Positions 26,399 to 34,325 of a stretch of 64,000 bases of DNA are shown in pieces; within the stretch, counting starts at the first letter, position 1, and each line of letters starts with the position of its first letter. The position numbers and the translations under genes are program-made. Source of the stretch: Nocardia concava NBRC 100430 (GTDB lineage Bacteria; Actinomycetota; Actinomycetes; Mycobacteriales; Mycobacteriaceae); assembly GCF_000308815.1 (NCBI RefSeq), contig NZ_BAFX01000074.1, forward strand, positions 221,131 through 285,130, written 5' to 3'. The notes beneath the pieces are model-generated. The model was not told the DNA's origin. It ran no database searches and saw nothing but the letters and a program-made list of their open reading frames with translations.

Positions 26399-26992
26399 CT
26401 ATCCGGCGTGCTCGAATGCGCGCCGATAGATTTCATCGATGATCGGGTTCTTGGCGAGGTTGTAGTCGGCGGGAGAGTCGCTTGTTCGCGTCGCGATCTC
26501 GCGCTTGGCGTTGGCATAGAGATCTCGATCTTCGGCGTGGTCGCGCAGCCAGTCCCGGAATACCAGGTGCCGGATATGCTCAGAAGCATTGGGGCTGAAG
26601 ACATGTAGGTTCACCGCAGGGTCGGCCCGGATGAGCATCCGATGCTGATGCCAGTCTGGCTCTCGCAGGATCAGACGGTAACCCGCCTCCTCCAACTCAG
26701 TGAGGTAGCAGGACTCATCTGCCGAGTCAGCGACGATGAGGTCGATGTCGATGATCGGCTTGGCAGCCATCCCCGCAATCGCGGTGCTGCCGACATGCTC
26801 AACCGCCAGCGCCCTCTCGCCCAGCGCCTGTCGGATCAGATCGGCCTGTTCACCGAACAGCGTCGGCCAGCGCGGATCGTAGGCAGCGAGAACGATCGGC
26901 TCGACCCGTGGCGGCCCGCCGTCGACCCAAGCGGCCGCCATTTGCTCGGGAGTGCTTACCAATCGCTGTGTTACCTCGGGTGGAAACGACAC
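26399..26992 (-). CDS. GrpB-like (UPF0157) nucleotidyltransferase-fold protein
   Basis: About 197 aa. The GrpB signature is clear: PIVLAAYDPRWPTLFGEQ, ALAVEHVGSTAIAGMAAKPIIDIDLIV (nucleotidyltransferase-like GS and DxD), RLILREPDWHQHRML, NLHVFS and the C-terminal YNLAKNPIIDEIYRRA. GTG 26992 follows AGGAG by about nine bases; upstream sequence in frame (to 27076) is cysteine-rich and unlike the family. Relatives are of uncertain activity, some fused to dephospho-CoA kinase. Convergent with the methyltransferase, 22 bases apart. Confidence 0.8.
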   Translation of the reverse strand: MSFPPEVTQRLVSTPEQMAAAWVDGGPPRVEPIVLAAYDPRWPTLFGEQADLIRQALGERALAVEHVGSTAIAGMAAKPIIDIDLIVADSADESCYLTELEEAGYRLILREPDWHQHRMLIRADPAVNLHVFSPNASEHIRHLVFRDWLRDHAEDRDLYANAKREIATRTSDSPADYNLAKNPIIDEIYRRAFEHAG

Positions 26993-27471
26993 CGCACTCA
27001 ATCTCCTGGCCTCGAAACAACAAGTTGTCCAGGCTAGCGCATCGAACACCGTCGTCGCAGGCCGCAGTACTGGCAAAGGCCAAGTCCGCCAACGCCTACA
27101 GTCCGGCCTCCGTTCGTACCGCGCATCGGTACCCGCAGGCCCTTGACCGGTAGTTCATGCCCAGCCGGCAGGGTTGGATGCCGACTCCCGCGAAATGCCG
27201 GAACCGGTGTCGGGCGGCTTCGGGAGCTGCGAGGTCCGACCTACAGGTGCCGACCGCGAAGGGTCGAGGCCCCCTGCGATGTATTCGGGGCAACGAAATA
27301 TGAGCAACCGCCAGGCCATGAGTTCGTACTGCACGAACGCGTACGGAGCCAGAATCAACAGATCATCAGTACAGGGCCCAGTATTGTGAGCATCCGTGCC
27401 CGTGCGCTCTGCCTGGTCGCGGTGATCACCGACCAGCGAGCAACTGATGCACTGTGGCGGTCGGGAGCCGA
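26993..27471. other. Gene-free stretch, lower GC
   Basis: About 480 bases between the GrpB-like gene and a small membrane protein gene. I see no convincing coding frame. Base composition looks less GC-rich than the rest. It ends with the hairpin 27413-27436 that could terminate the minus-strand gene at 27472-27714. Promoter for the GrpB-like gene should lie at its left end. Confidence 0.4.
27413..27436 (-). terminator. Hairpin after small membrane protein gene
   Basis: Arms CTGGTC (27413-27418) and GACCAG (27431-27436) enclose a perfect palindrome GGTGATCACC. It lies 35 bases downstream of the minus-strand gene stop. No T-run, so termination is only suggested. Confidence 0.3.
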
Positions 27472-27714
27472 TCAGTCTGGCGTCGGGTGCAGATTGAGCA
27501 TGAACTCCACGACCGTGCCAACGCCGAACAGTATGGCCAGTACCAGCATGCAGATACCGATAGAGCAGGCGACAAACACTGCGACGTGGATACCGGTATC
27601 GCGTATGAGCGGACCCACTCCCTCTTTACGTGCCGCGGATACCACCGCGGCACCGATCGAAACCGGTGCCAGCACCAGCCCCAGAACGATGAAGGCCGTC
27701 AGAATTCCGTTCAC
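27472..27714 (-). CDS. Small two-helix membrane protein
   Basis: 80 aa with two clear hydrophobic segments, residues about 4-27 (ILTAFIVLGLVLAPVSIGAA) and about 43-66 (VAVFVACSIGICMLVLAIL), separated by a charged loop AARKEGVGPLIRDTG. GTG start; ribosome site weak. The clean alternation of membrane and polar segments argues that it is a real gene. No family recognised. Confidence 0.5.
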   Translation of the reverse strand: MNGILTAFIVLGLVLAPVSIGAAVVSAARKEGVGPLIRDTGIHVAVFVACSIGICMLVLAILFGVGTVVEFMLNLHPTPD

Positions 27715-27974
27715 CCCCTAGCGGATGCCGACCATACCGGAGACTCGATCCTCTCGCAGTCCACCCAATCAGCAGTATCCATACGACGGCAGGTCACTTG
27801 GCCGTACTGATTCGGGGTGGTCGAATGTCCTGCGGACCCGGAACAGCTCGGGGCCGTCGCAGTATCCGCATATGCCGAGTTCAGGGCCGGTTAGGTCTGG
27901 TGTCTTGACTTCGGGCGCACGCGCGCGACCATCATCGTATTGGCGTGTTGCGGCGCTCGAATCGAGGTACAGGC

Positions 27975-28541
27975 ATGTCACAACCGAACGTCGACCGCGA
28001 CGGACTCGCCGCCGACCTGGAGCGAGCACGAACCGACTTTCACCATCTGCTCGAGAGCACCGGTGCCGATGAGTGGGCTGCCCCGACCATCGGCACCCGC
28101 TGGACCAACGAAGAGCTGTTGTTCCATATGGTATTCGGCTACATGATCGTTCAGAAGCTGCTGATCCTCGCACGGATATTCGGCCGTCTGCCCACCGGCG
28201 CGAGCCGCGCGAACGCACGATTGCTGAATGCCGTGACCGGACCGTTCGACGTGGTCAACTTCTATGGCTCCCGCCTGGCCGCGCGTGTGTACAACCGGCG
28301 CAGGATGGGCGCGAAGATGGATCGGGTCATCGCGTCGTTGCAGCGTTCACTCCGACGGTCGGACGCGGCGAAGTTCACGCGCGAAATGCACTATCCGAGC
28401 CGCTGGGATCCGTACTTCCGGGGGTCGATGTCCCTCGCCGAGCTCTACCGATATCCGGGGCGACACTACGACCACCACCGAAAACAGTTGACCGTCAGCG
28501 GCATCCGCGAACCCTGGTCCGATGCACCGAACGCACCCTGA
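27975..28541 (+). CDS. DinB-like (four-helix bundle) protein
   Basis: 188 aa. Features of the DinB/maleylpyruvate isomerase N-terminal fold: a first helix with DLERARTDFHHLLE, the motif TRWTNEELLFHMVFGY with the first metal-type histidine, and a late YPGRHYDHHRKQL with two further histidines, forming the usual His triad. The ATG at 27975 has GAGGT six bases upstream. Family members are often thiol-dependent or metal-dependent enzymes; role unknown. Confidence 0.7.
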   Translation: MSQPNVDRDGLAADLERARTDFHHLLESTGADEWAAPTIGTRWTNEELLFHMVFGYMIVQKLLILARIFGRLPTGASRANARLLNAVTGPFDVVNFYGSRLAARVYNRRRMGAKMDRVIASLQRSLRRSDAAKFTREMHYPSRWDPYFRGSMSLAELYRYPGRHYDHHRKQLTVSGIREPWSDAPNAP

Positions 28542-28696
28542 TGCCTTGTGGTGCGCTGGCCGAACCGGCCAGCGCGAGGCCCGATATCGCCGGTGCGGTC
28601 GCAGCGAATGCCCGTTTAAGATCCTGGTGTGCAAGAGGATTCGCGGATCTGTCGTCCACCGGCGCGCGAGGGCGTCGGTCACCGGATCTGCGGGGA

Positions 28697-29359
28697 ATGA
28701 TGTTCTGGGTCTTCGCGGCGGTGTTGTCGGGGTTGTTCGCCTGGCGCGTGTACACGGTAGGTATGAGGCGTCGCCGGTCGGTTCGTGCGCTTGCTACGGT
28801 GATCGGCCATCGACAGCGGTACATCCGGTCGGAGGAGAATCCGAACTTCTGGCAGTTACTGGTTGTCGTCGAGTTCCAGACAACCGGCGGGCAATGGCAG
28901 CGCGCGGAGACGCCCGCGGCGTACTCGATCGACCGAGGCGAATACCCCCGCTTCCACAGCGGTGAACGAGTCGAGATCACCTATGACCCGAAGGCGCCCA
29001 GCCGCATTCGTATTTTCCGGCCGCGTGGACGAATCGTAGAAAGCTTCACGGATCTGCTACCGGCCTGGATCCCGCGGGAATTATCGAGGCGGACCCCTGG
29101 CACGGTACCCGGGTTGCTGGAACATCTACGCACGGCATCGGCAAGCACACCGTACTCGTTCACGGTGCTCGAGAACCGTTTCGGCCGTGCCGAGTTCATC
29201 ATCGAGCTCGATCCGACAGACCCGCGATGGTCGGTGATGTTCGAGCGCTATCCCGCCGCTCACCCCTTCTCGGTTCACGGACGTATCCAAGCCCGGAACA
29301 GGCCGCATCGAGGCATTTGCCCGCTGGCCCGATCCGACACCGGAGTCACCTCGGAATAG
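28697..29359 (+). CDS. DUF3592-like membrane-anchored protein
   Basis: 220 aa. N-terminal membrane helix (MMFWVFAAVLSGLFAWRVYTV), a basic stop-transfer MRRRRSVR, then a beta-rich domain ALATVIGHRQRYI...VVVEFQTTGGQWQ...GERVEITYDPKAPSRIRIF, matching the DUF3592 pattern in which an external domain follows a TM segment. The C-terminal 90 residues are not recognised. Start could also be ATG 28700. Function unknown. Confidence 0.6.
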   Translation: MMFWVFAAVLSGLFAWRVYTVGMRRRRSVRALATVIGHRQRYIRSEENPNFWQLLVVVEFQTTGGQWQRAETPAAYSIDRGEYPRFHSGERVEITYDPKAPSRIRIFRPRGRIVESFTDLLPAWIPRELSRRTPGTVPGLLEHLRTASASTPYSFTVLENRFGRAEFIIELDPTDPRWSVMFERYPAAHPFSVHGRIQARNRPHRGICPLARSDTGVTSE

Positions 29360-29456
29360 CGGGCGGCGAGCTGCAGGCCCAAATCCAGGAGTTGTTCGAC
29401 CGGATAGTGATTTCGGTAAGGCAGGCCAGATCACAGAGTTCGGCGAGCACCTCGAG

Positions 29457-29636
29457 ATGGTGCAGAGTTTCACAGCGATCGAGGCGATCGGGTGGCTGTG
29501 GAGAGAAGCCGAAGCCGCCGGGTTCGCACCGGCAGTACATCAAACGCGACGCATGGCCGACCTGGCGGGTGTCATTGCAGGCGCAGCCGCCTTGATCGGC
29601 CTCGTCGTGTGGGGACTGCTCGAACTCGTTCGATGA
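29457..29636 (+). CDS. Possible small membrane-anchored protein or gene remnant
   Basis: 59 aa from ATG 29457: an amphipathic start (MVQSFTAIEAIGWLWREAEA) and a C-terminal hydrophobic helix (LAGVIAGAAALIGLVVWGLLELVR). The coding look continues upstream in the same frame (PDSDFGKAGQITEFGEHLE) without a start codon, and another frame before it reads GGELQAQIQELFDRI. A frameshifted older gene is possible. Confidence 0.35.
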   Translation: MVQSFTAIEAIGWLWREAEAAGFAPAVHQTRRMADLAGVIAGAAALIGLVVWGLLELVR

Positions 29637-29806
29637 GCCCCTGGTCGGAGCTGTCCCTTCCAACCGCCCACGCGGCGTCCGGCCGGAGCACAGGCCAGGA
29701 CTGGGCATTTGGCGTATCTGATTGGAATCGAGCGCATGAGGTCCATCGGGCCGGCTGAGGTCTCGCCACGTCCAATTGCCCTGGGCCGCCATGCCGACCA
29801 GATTCG

Positions 29807-29923
29807 GTGGGGTGGTTCGACATCGATTCGTGGGATGAGGGTCCGCGCATCGGGGAAACCGAACTGGTTGCGCTGTGTGAACGGCTCGCGGGGTACTTCG
29901 TGGGCGGTGGCAGAATCGGGTGA
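29807..29923 (+). CDS. Possible 38-residue leader or C-terminal remnant
   Basis: From GTG 29807 the frame reads VGWFDIDSWDEGPRIGETE and LVALCERLAGYFVGGGRIG, which is protein-like in composition, and stops in TGATG, sharing one base with the ATG of the next gene. The frame is open upstream to a TGA about 60 bases earlier with no better start. It could be a short coupled gene or the tail of a deleted gene. Confidence 0.3.
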   Translation: MGWFDIDSWDEGPRIGETELVALCERLAGYFVGGGRIG

Positions 29924-31005
29924 TGACGGACGCCAGAAGGCAACGCTATCAACGGCTCTCGGGCTTTCTGCGAAATCGGACGGACGGTGAACTCGTTGAG
30001 CTTGTAGGGACGGGGCTGTCCGTTGGCGTCGGTGTGGGTGGGGAGTCGTCGGTCGTTGAGGTCGATGGTGTGGCGGTGTTCGTCAAGCGCATCCCGTTGA
30101 CCGAGCGGGAGTTGGAGCATCGTGGCTCGACCGCGAATCATTTCGAGGTACCGCTGTTCTGCCAGTACGGGATTGGTGGGCCGGGGTTCAATGGGTGGCG
30201 GGAGTTGGCTGCGAACGAGGTTGCTACCGAGGCTGTTTTGGGCGGTGAGGCACGGTTGTTTCCGGTGCTTTATCACTGGCGGGTGTTGCCCGGGCGGTCG
30301 GCGGTCGCGGCCGAACATGCTGATATCGACGTGGTTGTGGCAGCGCAGGGGGAGTCCGCAGCGGTTCGGGCCCGTCTGGAAGCGCTTGTCGTGGCGCCCG
30401 GCTCGCTGGTGTTGTTCAGTGAGTACATCCCGTATGCGGTGGGAGATTGGTTGCGGGAGAACCCGGTTGGCAAGGCCGTGGTTGTCGAGCGACAGCTGGT
30501 GGAGATTGTCGCGTTCCTTCGGGGCCGCGAATTGCTGCACATGGACGGGCATTTCGGCAACATCCGCAGTGATGGGGAGTGCATCTATCTCACCGACTTC
30601 GGTCTGGCCACCTCCCCGCATTTCGACCTGTCGCTCGTTGAGCACGAATTCGTCGAGCGCCATGTCACTTACGACGCCGACTACACCGCGACGCGACTGG
30701 TCAACTGGATCGTCACGGATATCTGTGGAGTCCCGACCCGGCCCACCGGCGGCCCGGTCGCCCGCAACGAATACGTGGTCGAGTGTGCTGCGGGCCGAAT
30801 CCCGGACGGCGTACCGCCTGCTGTGGCTGCGATCCTGACCCGGCACGCTCCCGCGGCCGCGATGATGAACGCCTTTATGTGGGATCTGTTCGCCGGCGAA
30901 ATCCACACGGAGTACCCGGGCGGCAACGTCGCCGGAGGTGCGGGGCGTGAGGGTAACCTGGCGGTGCGTGACGTCGGGAGGGGTTATGGGGGAATCGGAG
31001 CCTGA
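29923..31005 (+). CDS. Protein-kinase-fold protein
   Basis: 360 aa with a kinase/phosphotransferase layout. A glycine-rich loop (GLSVGVGVGGESS, residues 31-43) precedes VAVFVKRIPL with Lys55 as the ATP-anchoring lysine. The catalytic loop is HMDGHFGN (His206, Asp208, Asn213) and the metal-binding DFG is at 225-227 (LTDFGLA). HxDxHxxN is closer to small-molecule phosphotransferases and Fic-like kinases than to Ser/Thr kinases' HRDLKPEN. GTG 29920 is an alternative start. The downstream hydrolase starts inside its last codons (20-base overlap). Confidence 0.65.
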   Translation: MTDARRQRYQRLSGFLRNRTDGELVELVGTGLSVGVGVGGESSVVEVDGVAVFVKRIPLTERELEHRGSTANHFEVPLFCQYGIGGPGFNGWRELAANEVATEAVLGGEARLFPVLYHWRVLPGRSAVAAEHADIDVVVAAQGESAAVRARLEALVVAPGSLVLFSEYIPYAVGDWLRENPVGKAVVVERQLVEIVAFLRGRELLHMDGHFGNIRSDGECIYLTDFGLATSPHFDLSLVEHEFVERHVTYDADYTATRLVNWIVTDICGVPTRPTGGPVARNEYVVECAAGRIPDGVPPAVAAILTRHAPAAAMMNAFMWDLFAGEIHTEYPGGNVAGGAGREGNLAVRDVGRGYGGIGA

Positions 31006-31828
31006 TCAGGTGGCGGATTACGTTGTGTCCGAGGATGGGACGCGGATCGCGTATCTGAGTGTGGGGAGTGGGCCGGGGGTGGTCGTGGTACCCGGGGCGC
31101 TGTCTGTGGCGAGCGGGTATGGGCGGTTTGCGCGGGCGTTGGGCACCGGGTTCACGGTGCACACGATGGAGCGGCGGGGGCGTGGGGAGAGCGGGCCGCA
31201 GCGGGTGGGGCACGGGGTCGAGGCGGACTGTGCGGATCTTCGTGCTGTACAGGACAAAACGGGCGCGGGGCTGGTGGTTGGGCACAGCTATGGCGGATTC
31301 GTCGCGTTGGAGGCGGCTCGGGCGGATTCGGGGATTCGGAAGGTGGCGGTGTATGAGCCGGGGCTGTCGGTGGACGGGTCGATGCCGACCGAGTGGATGG
31401 AGCCGTACGAGAAGTACTTGGCTCAGGGCAAACCCTTCGACGCTTTCGTCGAGTTCGCTCGGAGTATGAGTCCGGATCATGTGCGGAGGATTCCGCGGTG
31501 GATGTTTCGGCGGATGATGCCGGTGATCATGAAGGCGCCCGAGCGGGACACGGTGTTCGGGCAGTTGGCGCAGAATCTGGTGGAGCATCGGCAGTATGTG
31601 CGGTTCGACAGTACGTATCGGCACTATGCGGAGATCACCGCGGAGGTGCTGTTGCTCGATGGGGACAAGGACAGGCGGGGCTGGACCGATGGCGATCAGG
31701 ACTTCCTGGCGTCGGTGATTCCCCACCATCAGCGCGCGATCCTGCCCGGTTTGGATCATTTCGGGATCGACAAGGGGGATCCGGAGGGGGTTGCGGCCGT
31801 GGTGGGGGAGTTTTTTTCGATACGCTGA
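30986..31828 (+). CDS. Alpha/beta hydrolase
   Basis: 280 aa. Alpha/beta hydrolase fold with nucleophile elbow GHSYGG (Ser101), a lid rich in Met/Arg, LLLDGDKD carrying the probable acid, and the late LDHFG histidine. ATG 30986 follows GGGAGGGG. Start overlaps the kinase-fold gene by 20 bases and the monooxygenase starts 4 bases after its stop, so the three form an operon. An esterase acting on the ester made by a Baeyer-Villiger enzyme would fit. Confidence 0.82.
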   Translation: MGESEPDQVADYVVSEDGTRIAYLSVGSGPGVVVVPGALSVASGYGRFARALGTGFTVHTMERRGRGESGPQRVGHGVEADCADLRAVQDKTGAGLVVGHSYGGFVALEAARADSGIRKVAVYEPGLSVDGSMPTEWMEPYEKYLAQGKPFDAFVEFARSMSPDHVRRIPRWMFRRMMPVIMKAPERDTVFGQLAQNLVEHRQYVRFDSTYRHYAEITAEVLLLDGDKDRRGWTDGDQDFLASVIPHHQRAILPGLDHFGIDKGDPEGVAAVVGEFFSIR

Positions 31829-31832
31829 GGCT

Positions 31833-33287
31833 ATGGCCACTACGCCCGAGCACGTCGATGTGCTGATTGTCGGGGCCGGGTTGTCCGGTATCGACGCCGC
31901 TTACCATTTGCAGCGCGCCTTTCCGGGGCGGACCTACGCCATTCTGGAGATGCGGGAGGCGAGTGGCGGGACCTGGGATCTGTTCCGGTATCCGGGGATT
32001 CGGTCGGATTCGGATATGTTCACGCTCGGGTACCGGTTCCGGCCGTGGCTGGGGGACAAGGCCATCGCGGACGGTGATTCGATCCTGGCGTATGTGCGCG
32101 ACACCGCTGCCGAGAACGGGATCGACCGGCATATCCGGTATCGGCACAAGGTGGTGCGGGCCGAGTGGTCGTCGGAGGACAACCGGTGGACGGTGACCGT
32201 CGATCACGACGGCGAGACCGTGGTCATGACGGCAAGCTTCCTGTTCAGCTGTTCGGGCTACTACCGCTACGACGAGGGCTACACGCCGGACTTCGCTGGG
32301 AAGGAACGCTTCTCGGGCCCGATCATCCACCCGCAGCATTGGCCGGGGCATGTCGATGTCGCGGACAAGCGGGTCGTGATCATCGGTTCGGGAGCCACCG
32401 CCGTCACGCTCGGTCCGGCGCTGGTCGAGCAGGGCGCGCACGTCACGATGCTGCAGCGCTCGCCGTCGTACATCATCTCCATGCCGGCCCGCGACGAATT
32501 CGCCAACCGCGCACGCAAATTCCTGCCCGCCCGCACGGCCTACGCACTGGCCCGCGCCAAGAACGTCGGTCTCAGCACCCTGATGTACCAACTGTCGCAA
32601 CGCTATCCGAAGCGGATGAAGGCGTGGATCCGCGGCTGGCAGCAGCGCTGGCTGCCCAAGGGTTACGACATCGACACGCATTTCACCCCCAGCTACAAGC
32701 CATGGGATCAGCGACTGTGCCTGTCGCCCAACGGTGATCTGTTCCGCGCCATCCGCAAGGACCAGCTCGACCTGGTCACCGACCGCATCGACACCTTCAC
32801 CGATACCGGCCTGCATCTCGAGTCCGGCCGCGACCTCGACGCCGACATCATCATCACCGCAACGGGTTTGAACCTGATCCCGTTCGGCGGCGTCGAACTG
32901 GTCGTGGACGGCCGCAAGGTGAATCTCCCCGACACCATGGCCTACAAGGCGATGATGCTCTCCGACGTCCCCAACTTCGCCTTCATCATCGGCTACACCA
33001 ACGCCTCCTGGACCTTGAAGGCAGACCTGGTGTGCGAGTACGTGGTTCGCCTCCTGAAGCACATGGACAGCCACGGGTACGCGCGCGCCACCCCGATCCG
33101 CGACGCGTCCGTCGGCACCGCCCCGTTCCTGAACTTCGAACCCGGCTACGTCCTGCGCTCCCTGGACATCCTCCCCAAACAGGGTGACCGCGCCCCCTGG
33201 AAACTCCACATGAACTACCTGCGCGACCTCCCGAAACTCCGCTACGGCAAGATCACCGATCCCGCCATGCGCTTCGAACGCGCCTAG
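31833..33287 (+). CDS. Flavin monooxygenase, Baeyer-Villiger type (EthA/MymA-like)
   Basis: 484 aa FAD- and NADPH-dependent class B monooxygenase. FAD motif GAGLSG (14-19), the BVMO fingerprint FxGxxxHxxxWP seen as FSGPIIHPQHWP (160-171), and NADPH motif GSGATA (185-190). Segments SGGTWDLFRYPGIRSDSDM and FLNFEPGYVLRSLD are like the EthA group. Likely converts ketones to esters. Its stop codon overlaps the stop of the opposing LysR gene within one CTAG. Confidence 0.88.
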   Translation: MATTPEHVDVLIVGAGLSGIDAAYHLQRAFPGRTYAILEMREASGGTWDLFRYPGIRSDSDMFTLGYRFRPWLGDKAIADGDSILAYVRDTAAENGIDRHIRYRHKVVRAEWSSEDNRWTVTVDHDGETVVMTASFLFSCSGYYRYDEGYTPDFAGKERFSGPIIHPQHWPGHVDVADKRVVIIGSGATAVTLGPALVEQGAHVTMLQRSPSYIISMPARDEFANRARKFLPARTAYALARAKNVGLSTLMYQLSQRYPKRMKAWIRGWQQRWLPKGYDIDTHFTPSYKPWDQRLCLSPNGDLFRAIRKDQLDLVTDRIDTFTDTGLHLESGRDLDADIIITATGLNLIPFGGVELVVDGRKVNLPDTMAYKAMMLSDVPNFAFIIGYTNASWTLKADLVCEYVVRLLKHMDSHGYARATPIRDASVGTAPFLNFEPGYVLRSLDILPKQGDRAPWKLHMNYLRDLPKLRYGKITDPAMRFERA

Positions 33288-34186
33288 CAGCCGGGGATTC
33301 GAGCCTTCAGGCCCTGCACGAGGTGGTCGAGCAGGGCTCGGGTGCGGCGCGGCAGGGCCGGGGTGTCGGTGTAGGTGGCGTAGATGTCTGCGCTCGGCGT
33401 CGGAAACTCGGGTAGCACCTGGACCAACGTGCCCGCGCGGAGCATGGGCGCGACCTGCCACAGCGAGCGCATGATCAGGCCGCGCCCTTCGAGACACCAG
33501 CGGGTGATGACGTCGCCGTCATTGCTCACCAGATTGCCGGTGACCCGCAGCGCGGTGTCCGGCTCGTCGAATCGCCAGAGCGCGTAATCGCTGTCGTTCT
33601 CGCGCAACACGAGACAGTTGTGCCCCTCCAGGTCCGACAGCTGCCGCGGTGCCGGATGCCGCCGCAGGTATTCCGGTGCCGCGCAGACGATTCGGCGATT
33701 GCGGCGCAGCCGCCGCGCGGTCAGCCGCGAATCCGGGAGCGAGCCGACGTGGATATCGAGGTCGAACCCGGTCCCCGCGATATTCAACGGCACCGACGAC
33801 AGCTCCAGATCGACCTGCACCGCCGGATGCACGGCCACGAATTCGGCCACCAGATCGGCGATATGGGCGCGGCCGAGCCCGATCGTGGAACGCACGTGCA
33901 GGCGCCCGCGCAGATCGGCGTGCTGCCCCGCGAGGGAGTCCTCCAACTCCTCCAGCTGCGCGGCCAGGCGAGCGGCACCGGCGGCATACCGCTCGCCCTC
34001 CGGGGTGAGCGTGAGCCGACGGGTGGTGCGCTGCACGAGGGGGACACCCAGCCGCGACTCCAGTTGCGCGAGCCGCTTGCTCACCGCCGACACCGACAGG
34101 CCGAACGCGCGCCCGGCCTCGGTGAGACTGGCCGAGCGGGCCACGACATCGAAGAACAGAATGTCGTCACTGGGACTGCCGCGCAC
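33284..34186 (-). CDS. LysR-family transcriptional regulator
   Basis: 300 aa. N-terminal winged helix with FFDVVARSASLTEAGRAFGLSVSAVSKRLAQLESRLGVPLVQRTTRRLTLT, followed by a periplasmic-binding-like effector domain. GTG 34186 lies five bases after GGGAGG and gives normal LysR length; longer starts lack a site. Divergent from the tartrate/D-malate dehydrogenase, it probably controls that operon, like DmlR with dmlA in E. coli. Confidence 0.88.
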   Translation of the reverse strand: MRGSPSDDILFFDVVARSASLTEAGRAFGLSVSAVSKRLAQLESRLGVPLVQRTTRRLTLTPEGERYAAGAARLAAQLEELEDSLAGQHADLRGRLHVRSTIGLGRAHIADLVAEFVAVHPAVQVDLELSSVPLNIAGTGFDLDIHVGSLPDSRLTARRLRRNRRIVCAAPEYLRRHPAPRQLSDLEGHNCLVLRENDSDYALWRFDEPDTALRVTGNLVSNDGDVITRWCLEGRGLIMRSLWQVAPMLRAGTLVQVLPEFPTPSADIYATYTDTPALPRRTRALLDHLVQGLKARIPGC

Positions 34187-34202
34187 CCGAACCTCCCGTC
34201 GT

Positions 34203-34221
34203 TCTTTCCATTTCGGAAAGA
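34203..34221. promoter_or_regulatory. Candidate LysR-type operator
   Basis: Inverted repeat TCTTTCC-N5-GGAAAGA, containing the T-N11-A form TTCCATTTCGGAA (34206-34218) typical of LysR boxes. It sits 17 bases upstream of the LysR start in the 139-base divergent region shared with the dehydrogenase gene, the classic place for autoregulation and divergent activation. Confidence 0.5.
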
Positions 34222-34325
34222 GTCTCTTGCGCATTCCGTACTATCGGCGCCGAGTGACCGGAGCCTACCGTTGTGATCCAGCCGACAGCAAAGAAGTCGG
34301 ATCGCAGCGAGGAGACAAGACAATC

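Noticed and set aside
29923..31005. Antibiotic phosphotransferase resistance gene
   Set aside because: Only general kinase-fold motifs are visible; no specific substrate residues recognised.
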